Of a stretch of DNA of 64,000 nucleotides, positions 34,094 through 42,435 are shown piece after piece; within the stretch, counting starts at the first letter, position 1; every line of letters begins with the position of its first letter. The stretch is from contig CAZXIX010000006.1 of assembly GCA_964640855.1 (NCBI GenBank), positions 1 through 64,000 of the forward strand, given 5' to 3'. Below the pieces are notes generated by a model. That model did no database searches and was not told where the DNA came from. It worked only from the letters and a program-made list of their open reading frames with translations. Source of the DNA: JAJDFU01 sp964640855. GTDB taxonomy: Bacteria > Bacteroidota > Bacteroidia > Chitinophagales > Saprospiraceae. The position numbers were made by a program, and so were the translations under genes.

Positions 34094-35264
34094 GAACCCT
34101 TTTCTATATGCCCTTTGCCTGTTGAGCATTTCGTTTTCCCTGTACGGCCAAAGTCGGCAGGAACTCGAAGCAAAACGGAAAGCCCTGCTGGTAGAGATCG
34201 AGCAAACCGAGCAGGATCTTGCCTCCACCCAAAAGGACCGGAAGCAGGCATTGTCCCGCTATATCAATCTGCAGAATCAGGTCAAAAACCGGGAGAGCCT
34301 GATCCAGACCCTCCGCACGGAAACCGGCTTACTGCAAGAAAGTATTGAGCGTACCAGTCGTACCGTCGAGGCCCTTCAACACGATATCATCGACCTCAAG
34401 GAGGAATATGCCCGGACGATCCGCACCGCTTACCGGCTGCGGCTGAATCGCAGTCTCCTGATCTTCCTTTTTTCCGCCAACAGTTTCAACGAAGCCGTCC
34501 AGCGATGGCAATACATTCGCCAATACGAAAAATACAGGAGCCGCCAGGCCGAACTGATCGCCATTACGCAGGAAACCCTTTCCAATAAACTGAAGACGCT
34601 GGCGGATCGAAAAGAAGAGAAGGAAAACCTTCTGGTGGTGCTGGAGCAACAGAGAAAAAAACTTTCCGGCGAACTGGGAGAAAGAAATCAGATCCTGAAA
34701 GGACTCCGGCAAGACGAAAAGAAGCTGGCGGATCAACTGGCGAATAAACGGGAAGCCGAACGGAAACTTAAGGAAACCATTGCCAGCGTGATTCGCAAGG
34801 AGATGAACGCCGAACCGTCGGCAGCCCTGCCGGCACGTAGAGCGGAAGAGGTGCGCTTGTCCGAAAATTTCGCCGACAACCGGGGGGCCCTACCCTGGCC
34901 GGTTGCCCGGGGAGAGGTCAGCAAGTCATACGGGACCCAACAGCACCCGAAGTTCAAGGGGGTCAAAACCACCAACAACGGCATCGACATCCGGACGGAA
35001 CCCGGAGCCGAGGTCTACGCCGTTTATACCGGTCGAGTAGTCAGTACTTCCTACATCCCGGGCTATCAGAATACGATTATCCTGCGCCATGGGGAGTTTT
35101 ACAGCGTATATTCCAATTTGGAAGGCGTATCGGTCGAAAGAGGACAGGAGGTTAAAGGCGGCGATCTGATCGGACGGGTCAGCCAGCATGAGCCCGAAGT
35201 TCACTTTGAACTTTGGAAGGAGAAAAACAGTATGAATCCCGGGAAATGGATTCAGGCCCGCTAG
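34083..35264 (+). CDS. EnvC-like murein hydrolase activator (degenerate M23 domain)
   Basis: A protein of about 393 residues from the GTG at 34083, which yields a signal peptide ending YGQS; a TTG at 34059 adds eight residues. A long coiled coil spans about 20-240, as in EnvC, then a LytM/M23 domain at about 275-390. The zinc ligands are not conserved: the usual H-x-G-I-D reads NNGID, and the usual P-H-L-H-F-E reads PEVHFE. This loss matches EnvC, which activates amidases rather than cutting peptidoglycan itself. It is the last gene of the TPR-DUF4292 cluster. A role in cell separation is inferred. Confidence 0.88.
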   Translation: MYARNPFLYALCLLSISFSLYGQSRQELEAKRKALLVEIEQTEQDLASTQKDRKQALSRYINLQNQVKNRESLIQTLRTETGLLQESIERTSRTVEALQHDIIDLKEEYARTIRTAYRLRLNRSLLIFLFSANSFNEAVQRWQYIRQYEKYRSRQAELIAITQETLSNKLKTLADRKEEKENLLVVLEQQRKKLSGELGERNQILKGLRQDEKKLADQLANKREAERKLKETIASVIRKEMNAEPSAALPARRAEEVRLSENFADNRGALPWPVARGEVSKSYGTQQHPKFKGVKTTNNGIDIRTEPGAEVYAVYTGRVVSTSYIPGYQNTIILRHGEFYSVYSNLEGVSVERGQEVKGGDLIGRVSQHEPEVHFELWKEKNSMNPGKWIQAR

Positions 35265-35280
35265 CAGCCTATTTTCCCCT

Positions 35281-35288
35281 TATCTTTG
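35281..35288 (+). promoter_or_regulatory. Bacteroidota -7 promoter element for hflX
   Basis: TATCTTTG matches TAnnTTTG and lies 65 bases before the hflX ATG, just past the stop of the EnvC-like gene. No -33 box was evident at the usual distance. Confidence 0.45.
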
Positions 35289-35352
35289 CATGACAGGTAA
35301 CCGCATCCCATAAACCGGAAAAATCGAAGCGCCGACAGGGCGCCAATAGACT

Positions 35353-36570
35353 ATGAGGAATGATTGGAACATAGGTGAGAAGAGGAAACCGGGGACCCTT
35401 AAAGGGGAGGAAACGGCTGTAATCGTGGGTTTGGTTCACAAAACCCAGACGGAAGAGCAGGTCCAGGAATACCTGGATGAACTTGAATTCTTGGCTCTCA
35501 CCGCCGGCGCCCATACCATCAAGCGATTTATTCAAAAGCTTCCCCACCCCGATCCCCGTACCTTTATTGGAAAAGGGAAGCTGGAGGAAATCAAGAATTA
35601 CGTCGACCGGTATGAAGATGTCAACATGGTCATCTTCGACGATGATTTGAGCGGGAAGCAGGTTAGTATACTGGAAAAGTTCCTGAAGGTCAAGATCATC
35701 GACCGATCCAGCCTTATTCTGGACATTTTTGCCAACCGGGCTCAGACGGCCCAGGCCAAAACCCAGGTGGAATTGGCTCAAATGCAATACCTCTTGCCTC
35801 GATTGCGCGGACTCTGGACCCACCTCGAACGGCAGCGTGGTGGTATCGGTATGCGCGGGCCGGGTGAACAGGAGATCGAGACCGACCGCCGGATCGTCCG
35901 AGACAAGATCAGTCGGCTCAAAAAGAAGCTTGAAAAGATCGACCAACAAAATGTCACCCGCAGAAAACAGCGCAGCCAGATGATCCGGGTGGCTTTGGTC
36001 GGGTATACCAACGTAGGCAAGAGCACCTTGATGAATGCCCTCAGCAAGGCCGAGGTGTTTGCCGAGGACAAGCTGTTCGCCACCCTGGACACCACCGTAC
36101 GGAAAGTCGTCTGGGATCAAACGCCCTTCCTGCTGTCCGATACCGTGGGATTCATCCGGAAGTTGCCCACGCATCTGATCGAGAGTTTCAAAAGTACCCT
36201 CGACGAAGTCCGGGAAAGCGATATTCTTCTGCATGTTGTGGACATAGCTCATCCCATGCACGAAGACCAGATCCGGACCGTCATGAGCACCCTGAAGGAC
36301 CTCAACGTTCTGGATAAGCCCACCCTACTGGTGTTCAACAAGATTGACCTTTACCGCATGCTCAACTACGACGAACTTCTCGACCAGGAAGGCCAGGAGG
36401 AGATCGAAGAAGGACTGAGAGGCAGTTTGCGGTTTCAATTTGATTATGAAAATGTATTCATTTCGGCTTTCACCGGCGAAGGGATCGACGAATTGCGCTC
36501 CATCCTTTTGTCTTGGGTAAAAGAGCAGTATCACAAGCGCTATCCCTATCAAGCCAAACGTTGGAGCTAG
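35353..36570 (+). CDS. hflX: ribosome-associated GTPase HflX
   Basis: A 405-residue GTPase with the HflX N-terminal glycine-rich domain (about 20-190, holding the F-I-G-K-G-K-L-E-E motif and the long helical hairpin with RLRGLWTHLERQRGGIGMRG) and the G domain: G1 GYTNVGKST, G3 DTVGFIRKLP, G4 NKID. HflX splits stalled ribosomes and is linked to heat-shock recovery in other bacteria. The ATG chosen fits the family length. A -7 promoter box lies 65 bases upstream and no partner genes (hfq, hflKC) are nearby. Confidence 0.94.
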   Translation: MRNDWNIGEKRKPGTLKGEETAVIVGLVHKTQTEEQVQEYLDELEFLALTAGAHTIKRFIQKLPHPDPRTFIGKGKLEEIKNYVDRYEDVNMVIFDDDLSGKQVSILEKFLKVKIIDRSSLILDIFANRAQTAQAKTQVELAQMQYLLPRLRGLWTHLERQRGGIGMRGPGEQEIETDRRIVRDKISRLKKKLEKIDQQNVTRRKQRSQMIRVALVGYTNVGKSTLMNALSKAEVFAEDKLFATLDTTVRKVVWDQTPFLLSDTVGFIRKLPTHLIESFKSTLDEVRESDILLHVVDIAHPMHEDQIRTVMSTLKDLNVLDKPTLLVFNKIDLYRMLNYDELLDQEGQEEIEEGLRGSLRFQFDYENVFISAFTGEGIDELRSILLSWVKEQYHKRYPYQAKRWS

Positions 36571-36633
36571 CCACCTTTATTAATCCGACTTCCTGATTCG
36601 ATTTATATTCCAGCCTTTCCCATTTGAAATCAC

Positions 36634-37743
36634 ATGATCGACCCGTTGCAAACCATCGAAAACCGCTATGCCCGTTTGCTCACCCGTTATTGCCTAGATC
36701 TTCAGCCGGGGGAGCGCGTTTTCATCCGCAGTACCTCCCTGGCGGAGCCTCTCCTCAGGGAGGTTTATCGGGAGGCTTTAAGGGCGGGTGCCCATCCTGA
36801 AGTGCAACTGGATTTCAGCAGCCAGGGCAAGATACTTCTCGAAGAGGGGAACGACCAACAACTTCAGTTTGTCCCAACCTTATACAGCCGGGCCACGACC
36901 GAATTCGAATCCTACCTCTACGTCATGGCGCCTTTCAATTTGCGGGAAGAAAGCCAGGTGAAAGCCGATCGGCGAAAAATCCGGCAAGAAGCCATGCGTC
37001 CCTTTCAGAAGCGCTACTTCGAGCGAACCGGGAATGGAGAAATGAAAAGAAGCCTTTGCCTCTATCCCACTCCGGCCCTGGCTCAGGAAGCCGCCATGTC
37101 TTTGGAGGACTATCAGCAATTTGTTTATCAGGCTTGCCGGCTCGACCAGGAAAATCCTACGGAGGCCTGGCTGGGTGTTAGAGCCGAGCAACAGAAATAC
37201 GTGGACCATCTCAACCGAAGCCGGCACATACGTTTCAAAGGTCCCGAGATAGATATTTCCTTTTCTTGCGAAGGACGTACCTGGATCAATTCGGACGGCC
37301 GAACGAACATGCCCTCCGGAGAGGTCTTCACCTCACCCATCGAAGATTCGGTACAGGGCACCATTCATTTCAATTATCCGGCCATTTATATGGGGCAGGA
37401 AGTGGAAGGGGTCACCTTATGGGTCGAAAGAGGAGAAATCCAAAAATGGGAGGCCAGGCGCGGGAAGGACTTTCTGGATGAGATCTTTAAGATTCCGGGA
37501 ACCCGCCGATTCGGAGAGGCGGCCGTAGGAACCAATTACCAGATCGATCGATTCTCCAAGAACATTCTTTTTGATGAGAAAATTGGGGGGACCATTCACA
37601 TGGCTATTGGCCAAAGCTACCCCCAAACCGGCGGGAAAAATGAATCTTCTGTGCATTGGGATATGATTGCCGATATGCGCGATGGCGGTGAGATTTATGC
37701 CGATTCCGACCGAATTTATGCCGATGGGAAATTCGTGTTGTGA
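36634..37743 (+). CDS. M29 family aminopeptidase
   Basis: A 369-residue metallo-aminopeptidase of the AmpS/AmpT group. The C-terminal half carries the M29 metal and catalytic residues in order: Glu in PSGEVFTSP, Glu in RFGEAAVGTN, His and Tyr in TIHMAIGQSYP, and the His-Trp-Asp motif SVHWDMI. The N-terminal half has the usual R-Y-C-L-D-L-Q-P-G-E-R start. These enzymes remove N-terminal residues from peptides in the cytoplasm, with Co or Zn. Length (about 370-410) is normal. The gene is single, 64 bases after hflX. Confidence 0.9.
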   Translation: MIDPLQTIENRYARLLTRYCLDLQPGERVFIRSTSLAEPLLREVYREALRAGAHPEVQLDFSSQGKILLEEGNDQQLQFVPTLYSRATTEFESYLYVMAPFNLREESQVKADRRKIRQEAMRPFQKRYFERTGNGEMKRSLCLYPTPALAQEAAMSLEDYQQFVYQACRLDQENPTEAWLGVRAEQQKYVDHLNRSRHIRFKGPEIDISFSCEGRTWINSDGRTNMPSGEVFTSPIEDSVQGTIHFNYPAIYMGQEVEGVTLWVERGEIQKWEARRGKDFLDEIFKIPGTRRFGEAAVGTNYQIDRFSKNILFDEKIGGTIHMAIGQSYPQTGGKNESSVHWDMIADMRDGGEIYADSDRIYADGKFVL

Positions 37744-37863
37744 CGGACTTCCACGATTCGAAAATGCGCCCAAAAGGGAATTTCTCATTAACTTAGCTTA
37801 CTCAACGAACAAACAAACAGTCCCCAAGAGGCACTATACGCAAAACAACACAACCTGTAAACC

Positions 37864-38592
37864 GTGAACAACATCGCCTTTTTAGAACTGAAGTATGGCA
37901 ACATCTACGGCGGTTACCCCAACTTCTACGCAATCAGTGAAATAGCCTTATTGGTATTCGAACCCGATTCCCGAAAGATTTTTCTTGAAAGCTGGATCAA
38001 TAACGCGGATGTAGACATCGTGAACGTTTTCTCCAAGGTCAACGAACTGGGACATACGGTAGGCCGGATGAAAGAGGTCATGAATATGCGCTCTCGCCGC
38101 AGAAAGGTCTACAAAGAGGACTACCGGCTCGAAGAGGCTGAACTCAGCGAGATCTTCCAGAAACTACGGCCTTCCAAGGCGCCCATCCGCTCTTTTCTGG
38201 TCCGCAACCTGAAAAAATACCGCTTCCGGGATATTGTCACCTTCGATGGCCGTCGGGATATCTTCCTGTGCGAACGCTCAGGGGCCAAATTCGACCGCTA
38301 CAACATCGTGGATCTCCAAAAAGACTTGAATAAGGAAACGGATTACCTTTTCTCGCTGAACAAGCTGGCGGTGGTCATCAATTTCGACCACGACCGCTCA
38401 TACCTCCGGTCCAACAACCTGGAATTCTGGCTTCATCCCATAGCTTCCCGGCAGATCGTCCCTAAGTCGGCGGCCTATGATGCGGCCCGCTTGTTGATGG
38501 TCCACCAGGAATACCGCGAACACCATGACGATTTCATGATGAAAGCGGCCCTGCTGCTACAGAAGATCCAGACCAGCACTTCGGGTATCTGA
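37864..38592 (+). CDS. hypothetical protein with DnaQ/RNase H-fold likeness
   Basis: I do not recognise a named family. The 242-residue protein from a GTG start follows the DEDD exonuclease order: a first strand (AFLELKYGN), two more strands, a helix, the strand-helix IVTFDGRRDIFLCERSG like the exo II region, YNIVDLQKDL, and a final helix SAAYDAARLLMVHQEY like exo III. Key residues are partly missing: motif I has Glu but not the paired Asp, motif II Asp is kept, and the motif III His is replaced. It may be a non-catalytic or divergent nuclease fold, or not related at all. It stands alone between the M29 gene and a convergent RNA nuclease gene. Confidence 0.6.
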   Translation: MNNIAFLELKYGNIYGGYPNFYAISEIALLVFEPDSRKIFLESWINNADVDIVNVFSKVNELGHTVGRMKEVMNMRSRRRKVYKEDYRLEEAELSEIFQKLRPSKAPIRSFLVRNLKKYRFRDIVTFDGRRDIFLCERSGAKFDRYNIVDLQKDLNKETDYLFSLNKLAVVINFDHDRSYLRSNNLEFWLHPIASRQIVPKSAAYDAARLLMVHQEYREHHDDFMMKAALLLQKIQTSTSGI

Positions 38593-38610
38593 TCCGCTGA
38601 TTTTGGGATC

Positions 38611-40017
38611 CTACCGGAGTTCAAACTCCTGCCCGAGTTTGGGAATGGAGACCTGCTTGAACCCGTAATCCGTCAACATCTCGGAAAAAGGCTCCTGACG
38701 ATCGATGGTCCCGTGGACCAAAAAGAGGTTCTTGAGGCGAACCCGCTGGTTTTTTACAAACTCGAGCAGTTCGAGCTTGTCGGCATGGGCACTGAAGGAA
38801 TCCATAACCTCGACCTGGGCCCGTACCTTTTTTTCTTCGCCAAACAAGCGGATCTCCTCTTTACCGTCCCTCAAGGCACCACCGGGCGTATACGGAGCGC
38901 AGTAGCCAACGATCAGGATTGTATTCTTCGGATCTTCGATGTTGTTGGAAACGTGGTGTTGGACCCTTCCCGCATTGATCATCCCGGCCGAACTGATGAT
39001 GATACAAGGCTCTTGCATGTGATTCAAAGCCTTGGAATCCTCCGTCTCTTTGATGTACTTCAGCCCGTTGAAGCCGAACGGGTTCGGATCCACGAGCATA
39101 TATTCGTTGAGTTCGGAATCAAAACACTCGGGATGAGAGCCGAAGATCATCGTAGCATTGACAGCCAGAGGGCTATCTACGAACACCTGGATGTGGGGCA
39201 GGCGTCCTTCATTCTCCAATTGATCCAGCAGATAGACCACTTCCTGCGTTCTGCCTACACTGAAGGCCGGGATGATCAGCTTCCCCTTTCGGTCGACGCA
39301 GGTCCCCCGTATCACCTCCAGAAAATGCTTGGTCTCTTTAGGGGCATCTTCGTGCACCCGATCCCCGTAGGTAGATTCACAGATCAGGTAATCCACCTCG
39401 GGCATGGGTTTGGGATCCCGTAAAATGGGACGGTTGGGCCGACCGACATCCCCGGTGAATCCGAGGTGAATGGTCTTGCCGTTTTCGCGAATCCTCAGGG
39501 TAACGGAGGCGCTACCCAGTATATGGCCGGCATCTCTAAACAGGACATCTACCCCTTCGCGGACGCTAAACCAGCGGTCGTAAGCGTAGGTCGTGAAAAG
39601 GTTCATGGTTTTCTGGACATGATGCTTTTCATACAAAGGCTCAATCATTTCGTCCTTGCGCCCTCTTCGAGCCATCCGCTTGTTGTGGTATTCAGCATCC
39701 TTTTCCTGGATATGCGCACTGTCCAGCAGCATGATGGAGCAAAGGCTGCGCGTAGCATGCGTAGAATGAATGGTGCCTTCAAAGCCATCCTTCACCAGGC
39801 GGGGAATGCGCCCGCTATGATCGATGTGGGCGTGCGAGAGAATGAGCGTATCTATGGAAGAGGGGTCAAACAGCCATTGCCGGTTGAAGTTTTCCATATC
39901 CTCATCCCGGCCCTGGTAGAGTCCGCAATCCAAAAGGATCTGGTAGCCGTCGTCCAGGGTAATCAGATGGGCACTGCCGGTCACTTCTTGGGCAGCTCCG
40001 CAAAACTTGATTTTCAT
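38611..40017 (-). CDS. beta-CASP metallo-beta-lactamase-fold RNA nuclease
   Basis: A 468-residue protein of the CPSF73/YsxH-like group. It has the zinc motif LSHAHIDHSGRIP, the later RDAGHILGSASV segment, the beta-CASP insert with PAFSVGRTQE and ISSAGMINAGRV, and the C-terminal RNA-specificity motif SFSAHADKLELLEF followed by LVHGTIDRQEPF. Such enzymes cut single-stranded RNA, or act in mRNA processing or decay. Bacterial members of this size are usually annotated only as MBL-fold with RNA specificity domain. It is monocistronic, with a terminator of the upstream operon just before its start. Confidence 0.93.
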   Translation of the reverse strand: MKIKFCGAAQEVTGSAHLITLDDGYQILLDCGLYQGRDEDMENFNRQWLFDPSSIDTLILSHAHIDHSGRIPRLVKDGFEGTIHSTHATRSLCSIMLLDSAHIQEKDAEYHNKRMARRGRKDEMIEPLYEKHHVQKTMNLFTTYAYDRWFSVREGVDVLFRDAGHILGSASVTLRIRENGKTIHLGFTGDVGRPNRPILRDPKPMPEVDYLICESTYGDRVHEDAPKETKHFLEVIRGTCVDRKGKLIIPAFSVGRTQEVVYLLDQLENEGRLPHIQVFVDSPLAVNATMIFGSHPECFDSELNEYMLVDPNPFGFNGLKYIKETEDSKALNHMQEPCIIISSAGMINAGRVQHHVSNNIEDPKNTILIVGYCAPYTPGGALRDGKEEIRLFGEEKKVRAQVEVMDSFSAHADKLELLEFVKNQRVRLKNLFLVHGTIDRQEPFSEMLTDYGFKQVSIPKLGQEFELR

Positions 40018-40051
40018 GCAGGTATTTTAGGTCTGTAGGGAAGCCAAAAAA

Positions 40052-40088
40052 TAAGAAAAAGCCGCGAAACCCATCGGGGCTCGCAGCT
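40052..40088 (-). terminator. intrinsic terminator of the sigma/anti-sigma/DUF4097 operon
   Basis: An imperfect hairpin (AGC/GCT, GCGA/TCGC and CCC/GGG arms, 40060-40088) is followed on the minus strand by TTTTTCTTATT. It lies about 35-70 bases after the stop of the DUF4097-like gene. Confidence 0.6.
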
Positions 40089-40119
40089 TGATCGTCACAG
40101 TCGGGTGATTAATTTTTGG

Positions 40120-41268
40120 TTATTTTTTACTCACTTTCAGCCCCCCGTAGGTCAGTCGGGCTTTTATCAGTCCGCCAGAGCCGTTGTTCTGCCCTTTTAC
40201 CTCATGGCTGGTCCCTTTCTCTACTTCGTATTCCACCTTCATATCGGAAGGATAGTTGATTCCGGCATAAGAGGAAGAAGCATCCATTCGATATTTACAA
40301 TCCGAGTCCAGGTAGATCTTGAAGTCGGAATGACGGCCTTCGAGAGTAATTTCGGAGAAACCGGCGACGACCTGATTGACACGACCGCCCCCATATTGCA
40401 TATCGAGATCCAGAGTACGCTTCAGTTGGTCCACCATCACATTGGTGTACTTGCTGTTCACTTCTACCTTATCGGCTTGCTGGATTTCGATGTTGTCGTA
40501 CTTCCCCATGTTGGAGAAATCCCGAATCCGGCCCAACCGGTAGTTATCGTATTTGGTCTCAGCTTCCACATCACCTGCTTGCGAGATCGTGATGTTGGAA
40601 TATTTGGTTTCCAGCTCGACATCTTTGACTTCCTTCATGGTAATGCTGGAATAACTGATATAGGTGGAGATGTCTCCGGCTCTTTCCAGGATTCCCTTGC
40701 CGTACCCCAGATAAATCCTGGAATCCTCGCCGAGTCCTTCCAGTTCGAAATTCCCGTATTTGACATTGATGTCCCCGCTTCCTTCGATAGCCGCCACCTG
40801 AGCATTGCCGTATTTGTTGGAAAGTTGCAGGTTGTTGGTCGCCGGGATATACACTTCATAATTGATGCTGAAGTCTGCGTTGTCATCGTTAGACCACCCG
40901 CTGAACCAACCTCCTTTCTGGGATTCAATGAGGGTTTCGGCGCTTACGCTGGAAGGGCTGTTCGAAAATTGGATGTCGATGCGATCGAATACTTCTTCGG
41001 CAGCCGATTCGTTCCTCGCGTTTACGATGATGGTAACGGTGATCTTGACGCGGTTGCGGTCCCAGGTCTTGACGTTCACCTTGCCATATTTATTGGTCAG
41101 GGATGTGGTGCCATTGGCGGAGATATCAAATTCTTTGTTGATCTCTTTGATGAACTCCCGCTTGGCAACGAGTTCTCCGGGAGTTGCTCCTGCGAGTTGA
41201 GCCGGAAGGCTCAACATAGAGAAGACCAGGGCCGCGGCCCATCCGCTGTATTTAAATGCTGATTTCAT
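40120..41268 (-). CDS. DUF4097-like secreted beta-solenoid protein
   Basis: A 382-residue protein with a signal peptide (about 1-28, ending LAGATP). From about residue 50 it consists of short beta repeats marked by a recurring N-K-Y-G-x or K-Y-[SDT]-N element (NKYGKVNVK, NKYGNAQVA, VKYGNFELE, TKYSNITIS, TKYDNYRLG, GKYDNIEIQ, SKYTNVMVD), spaced about 20 residues. That suggests a right-handed beta-helix. This fits the DUF4097/DUF2807-type proteins often found with sigma/anti-sigma genes in Bacteroidota. Function is unknown. It overlaps the anti-sigma-like gene by 17 bases, so it is the third gene of the operon. Confidence 0.8.
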   Translation of the reverse strand: MKSAFKYSGWAAALVFSMLSLPAQLAGATPGELVAKREFIKEINKEFDISANGTTSLTNKYGKVNVKTWDRNRVKITVTIIVNARNESAAEEVFDRIDIQFSNSPSSVSAETLIESQKGGWFSGWSNDDNADFSINYEVYIPATNNLQLSNKYGNAQVAAIEGSGDINVKYGNFELEGLGEDSRIYLGYGKGILERAGDISTYISYSSITMKEVKDVELETKYSNITISQAGDVEAETKYDNYRLGRIRDFSNMGKYDNIEIQQADKVEVNSKYTNVMVDQLKRTLDLDMQYGGGRVNQVVAGFSEITLEGRHSDFKIYLDSDCKYRMDASSSYAGINYPSDMKVEYEVEKGTSHEVKGQNNGSGGLIKARLTYGGLKVSKK

Positions 41269-41809
41269 CTTCTTGCGTAATTTCGGTCGGTTGATTGGTT
41301 TCCATCCGCTCCAGCACCCTTTCCAAAATGGCGATCTTGGCCTGGTAGGTGCGGATCAGGTTTTCTACGATGCGCTCTTCGCTTCCTTTCGGACAATTCT
41401 TGAGTTCTTCCTGCAGTTCTTTCATGACCTCGTCGATCTGCTCCAGATCATTGATCACACTTTGACCCTGTTCAAAATGGGCCAAACGGGCCATCCGGTC
41501 GTCAATGGAGCGGGTGAAATATTGCTCCATTTCAGCATATTCCGGGCTCACGCTGGCTAAGCTCACCGGTTCGGAAGATGCCGATTCGGAAAGATAGAAC
41601 CCCATACCCATGCCGAAGGCGATAAGAATGACTACCGAGGCTGCCACCGTGGCGAATCGGATCCAGCGCAGGCGCACTACCTTCGTCCGGGAAGGAGCCT
41701 CATCCTGAAGTTGCCGATCGATCTCGGCCCAAACCTTCAGGCTGGGAACCGCATCATCGAACTCCTGGCGGTGGTCCTGGATGAATTGTTCTATGGAATC
41801 TCTTTTCAT
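41252..41809 (-). CDS. probable anti-sigma factor, single-pass membrane protein
   Basis: A 185-residue protein with a cytoplasmic N-terminal helical part (about 1-45, SIEQFIQDHRQEFDDAVPSL), one membrane segment (about 51-72) and an acidic helical outer part. There is no zinc-binding HxxxCxxC motif, so it would be a non-zinc type. The anti-sigma call rests mainly on context: it starts 8 bases after the stop of an ECF sigma gene and overlaps the DUF4097-like gene. Sequence alone gives only weak support. Confidence 0.7.
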   Translation of the reverse strand: MKRDSIEQFIQDHRQEFDDAVPSLKVWAEIDRQLQDEAPSRTKVVRLRWIRFATVAASVVILIAFGMGMGFYLSESASSEPVSLASVSPEYAEMEQYFTRSIDDRMARLAHFEQGQSVINDLEQIDEVMKELQEELKNCPKGSEERIVENLIRTYQAKIAILERVLERMETNQPTEITQEDEISI

Positions 41810-41817
41810 GGCTATGT

Positions 41818-42435
41818 TTAGTATTTGGCTTGGCGGCGGTCGTCCTTATTGACCAGCACCTCTTTTAGTTTCTTTTTCGCTCGGCTGTACTGAGATTTTG
41901 AGGTCGCCTCAGAAATGCCCAATATTTCAGCTATTTCCTTGTGATCGTATCCTTCCAGCAGGTAAAGGCTGAAAACCACCCGATACCCGTCCGGCAAATC
42001 GTTCAAAGCCGCTTTTACCTGCTTGACATCGTACTGATAATGGGTCAGTTCCGGTTCTTCATCCACCTGCTCTCCGTGATAAGTCTTCAATTCTTCAATC
42101 TGCAAACGGTTCTTTTTTAAGTGATTGATGCAGTTGTTAACCACAATCCGCTTGATCCAGGCCCCGATGGAGGACTGGAATTGGAAGGAATGAAGGTTTT
42201 GGAAAACATCCATGAAAGAGCGCTGCAGCAGGTCTTCGGCATCCATTTCATGCCGGACCATCCGGAGGCAAATGTTGTACATAGCCCGGGAATACAGGCG
42301 ATACAATTCAAACTGAGCCTTGCGCTCACCTTGCTGGCATGCCTCGACTATAGCCCGGTGGGTGTCCGCGTAATCCAATGGCTTGGTTTTCCTTGAAGCC
42401 TGGAAATCAATTTCCACTGCTGCTTGCATTGTCAA
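41818..42435 (-). CDS. ECF-type RNA polymerase sigma factor
   Basis: A 205-residue sigma factor with region 2 (MYNICLRMVRHEMDAEDLLQRSFMDVF, then IGAWIKRIVVNNCINHLKK) and region 4 (DHKEIAEILGISEATSKSQYSRAKKKL). The first 25 residues are an extra N-terminal tail. It is first in a three-gene operon with a probable membrane anti-sigma and a secreted beta-solenoid protein, so it likely responds to an envelope signal. It differs clearly from the other ECF sigma in this window (14071-14604) and is not a close duplicate. Confidence 0.93.
   Translation of the reverse strand: MTMQAAVEIDFQASRKTKPLDYADTHRAIVEACQQGERKAQFELYRLYSRAMYNICLRMVRHEMDAEDLLQRSFMDVFQNLHSFQFQSSIGAWIKRIVVNNCINHLKKNRLQIEELKTYHGEQVDEEPELTHYQYDVKQVKAALNDLPDGYRVVFSLYLLEGYDHKEIAEILGISEATSKSQYSRAKKKLKEVLVNKDDRRQAKY

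Noticed and set aside
35269..36261. 330-residue open frame on the minus strand across hflX
   Set aside because: It is antisense to a clear HflX gene, has no family likeness, and arises from codon bias.
40105..41262. 385-residue open frame on the plus strand across the DUF4097-like gene
   Set aside because: Antisense shadow; the minus-strand frame has a signal peptide and repeats and fits the operon.
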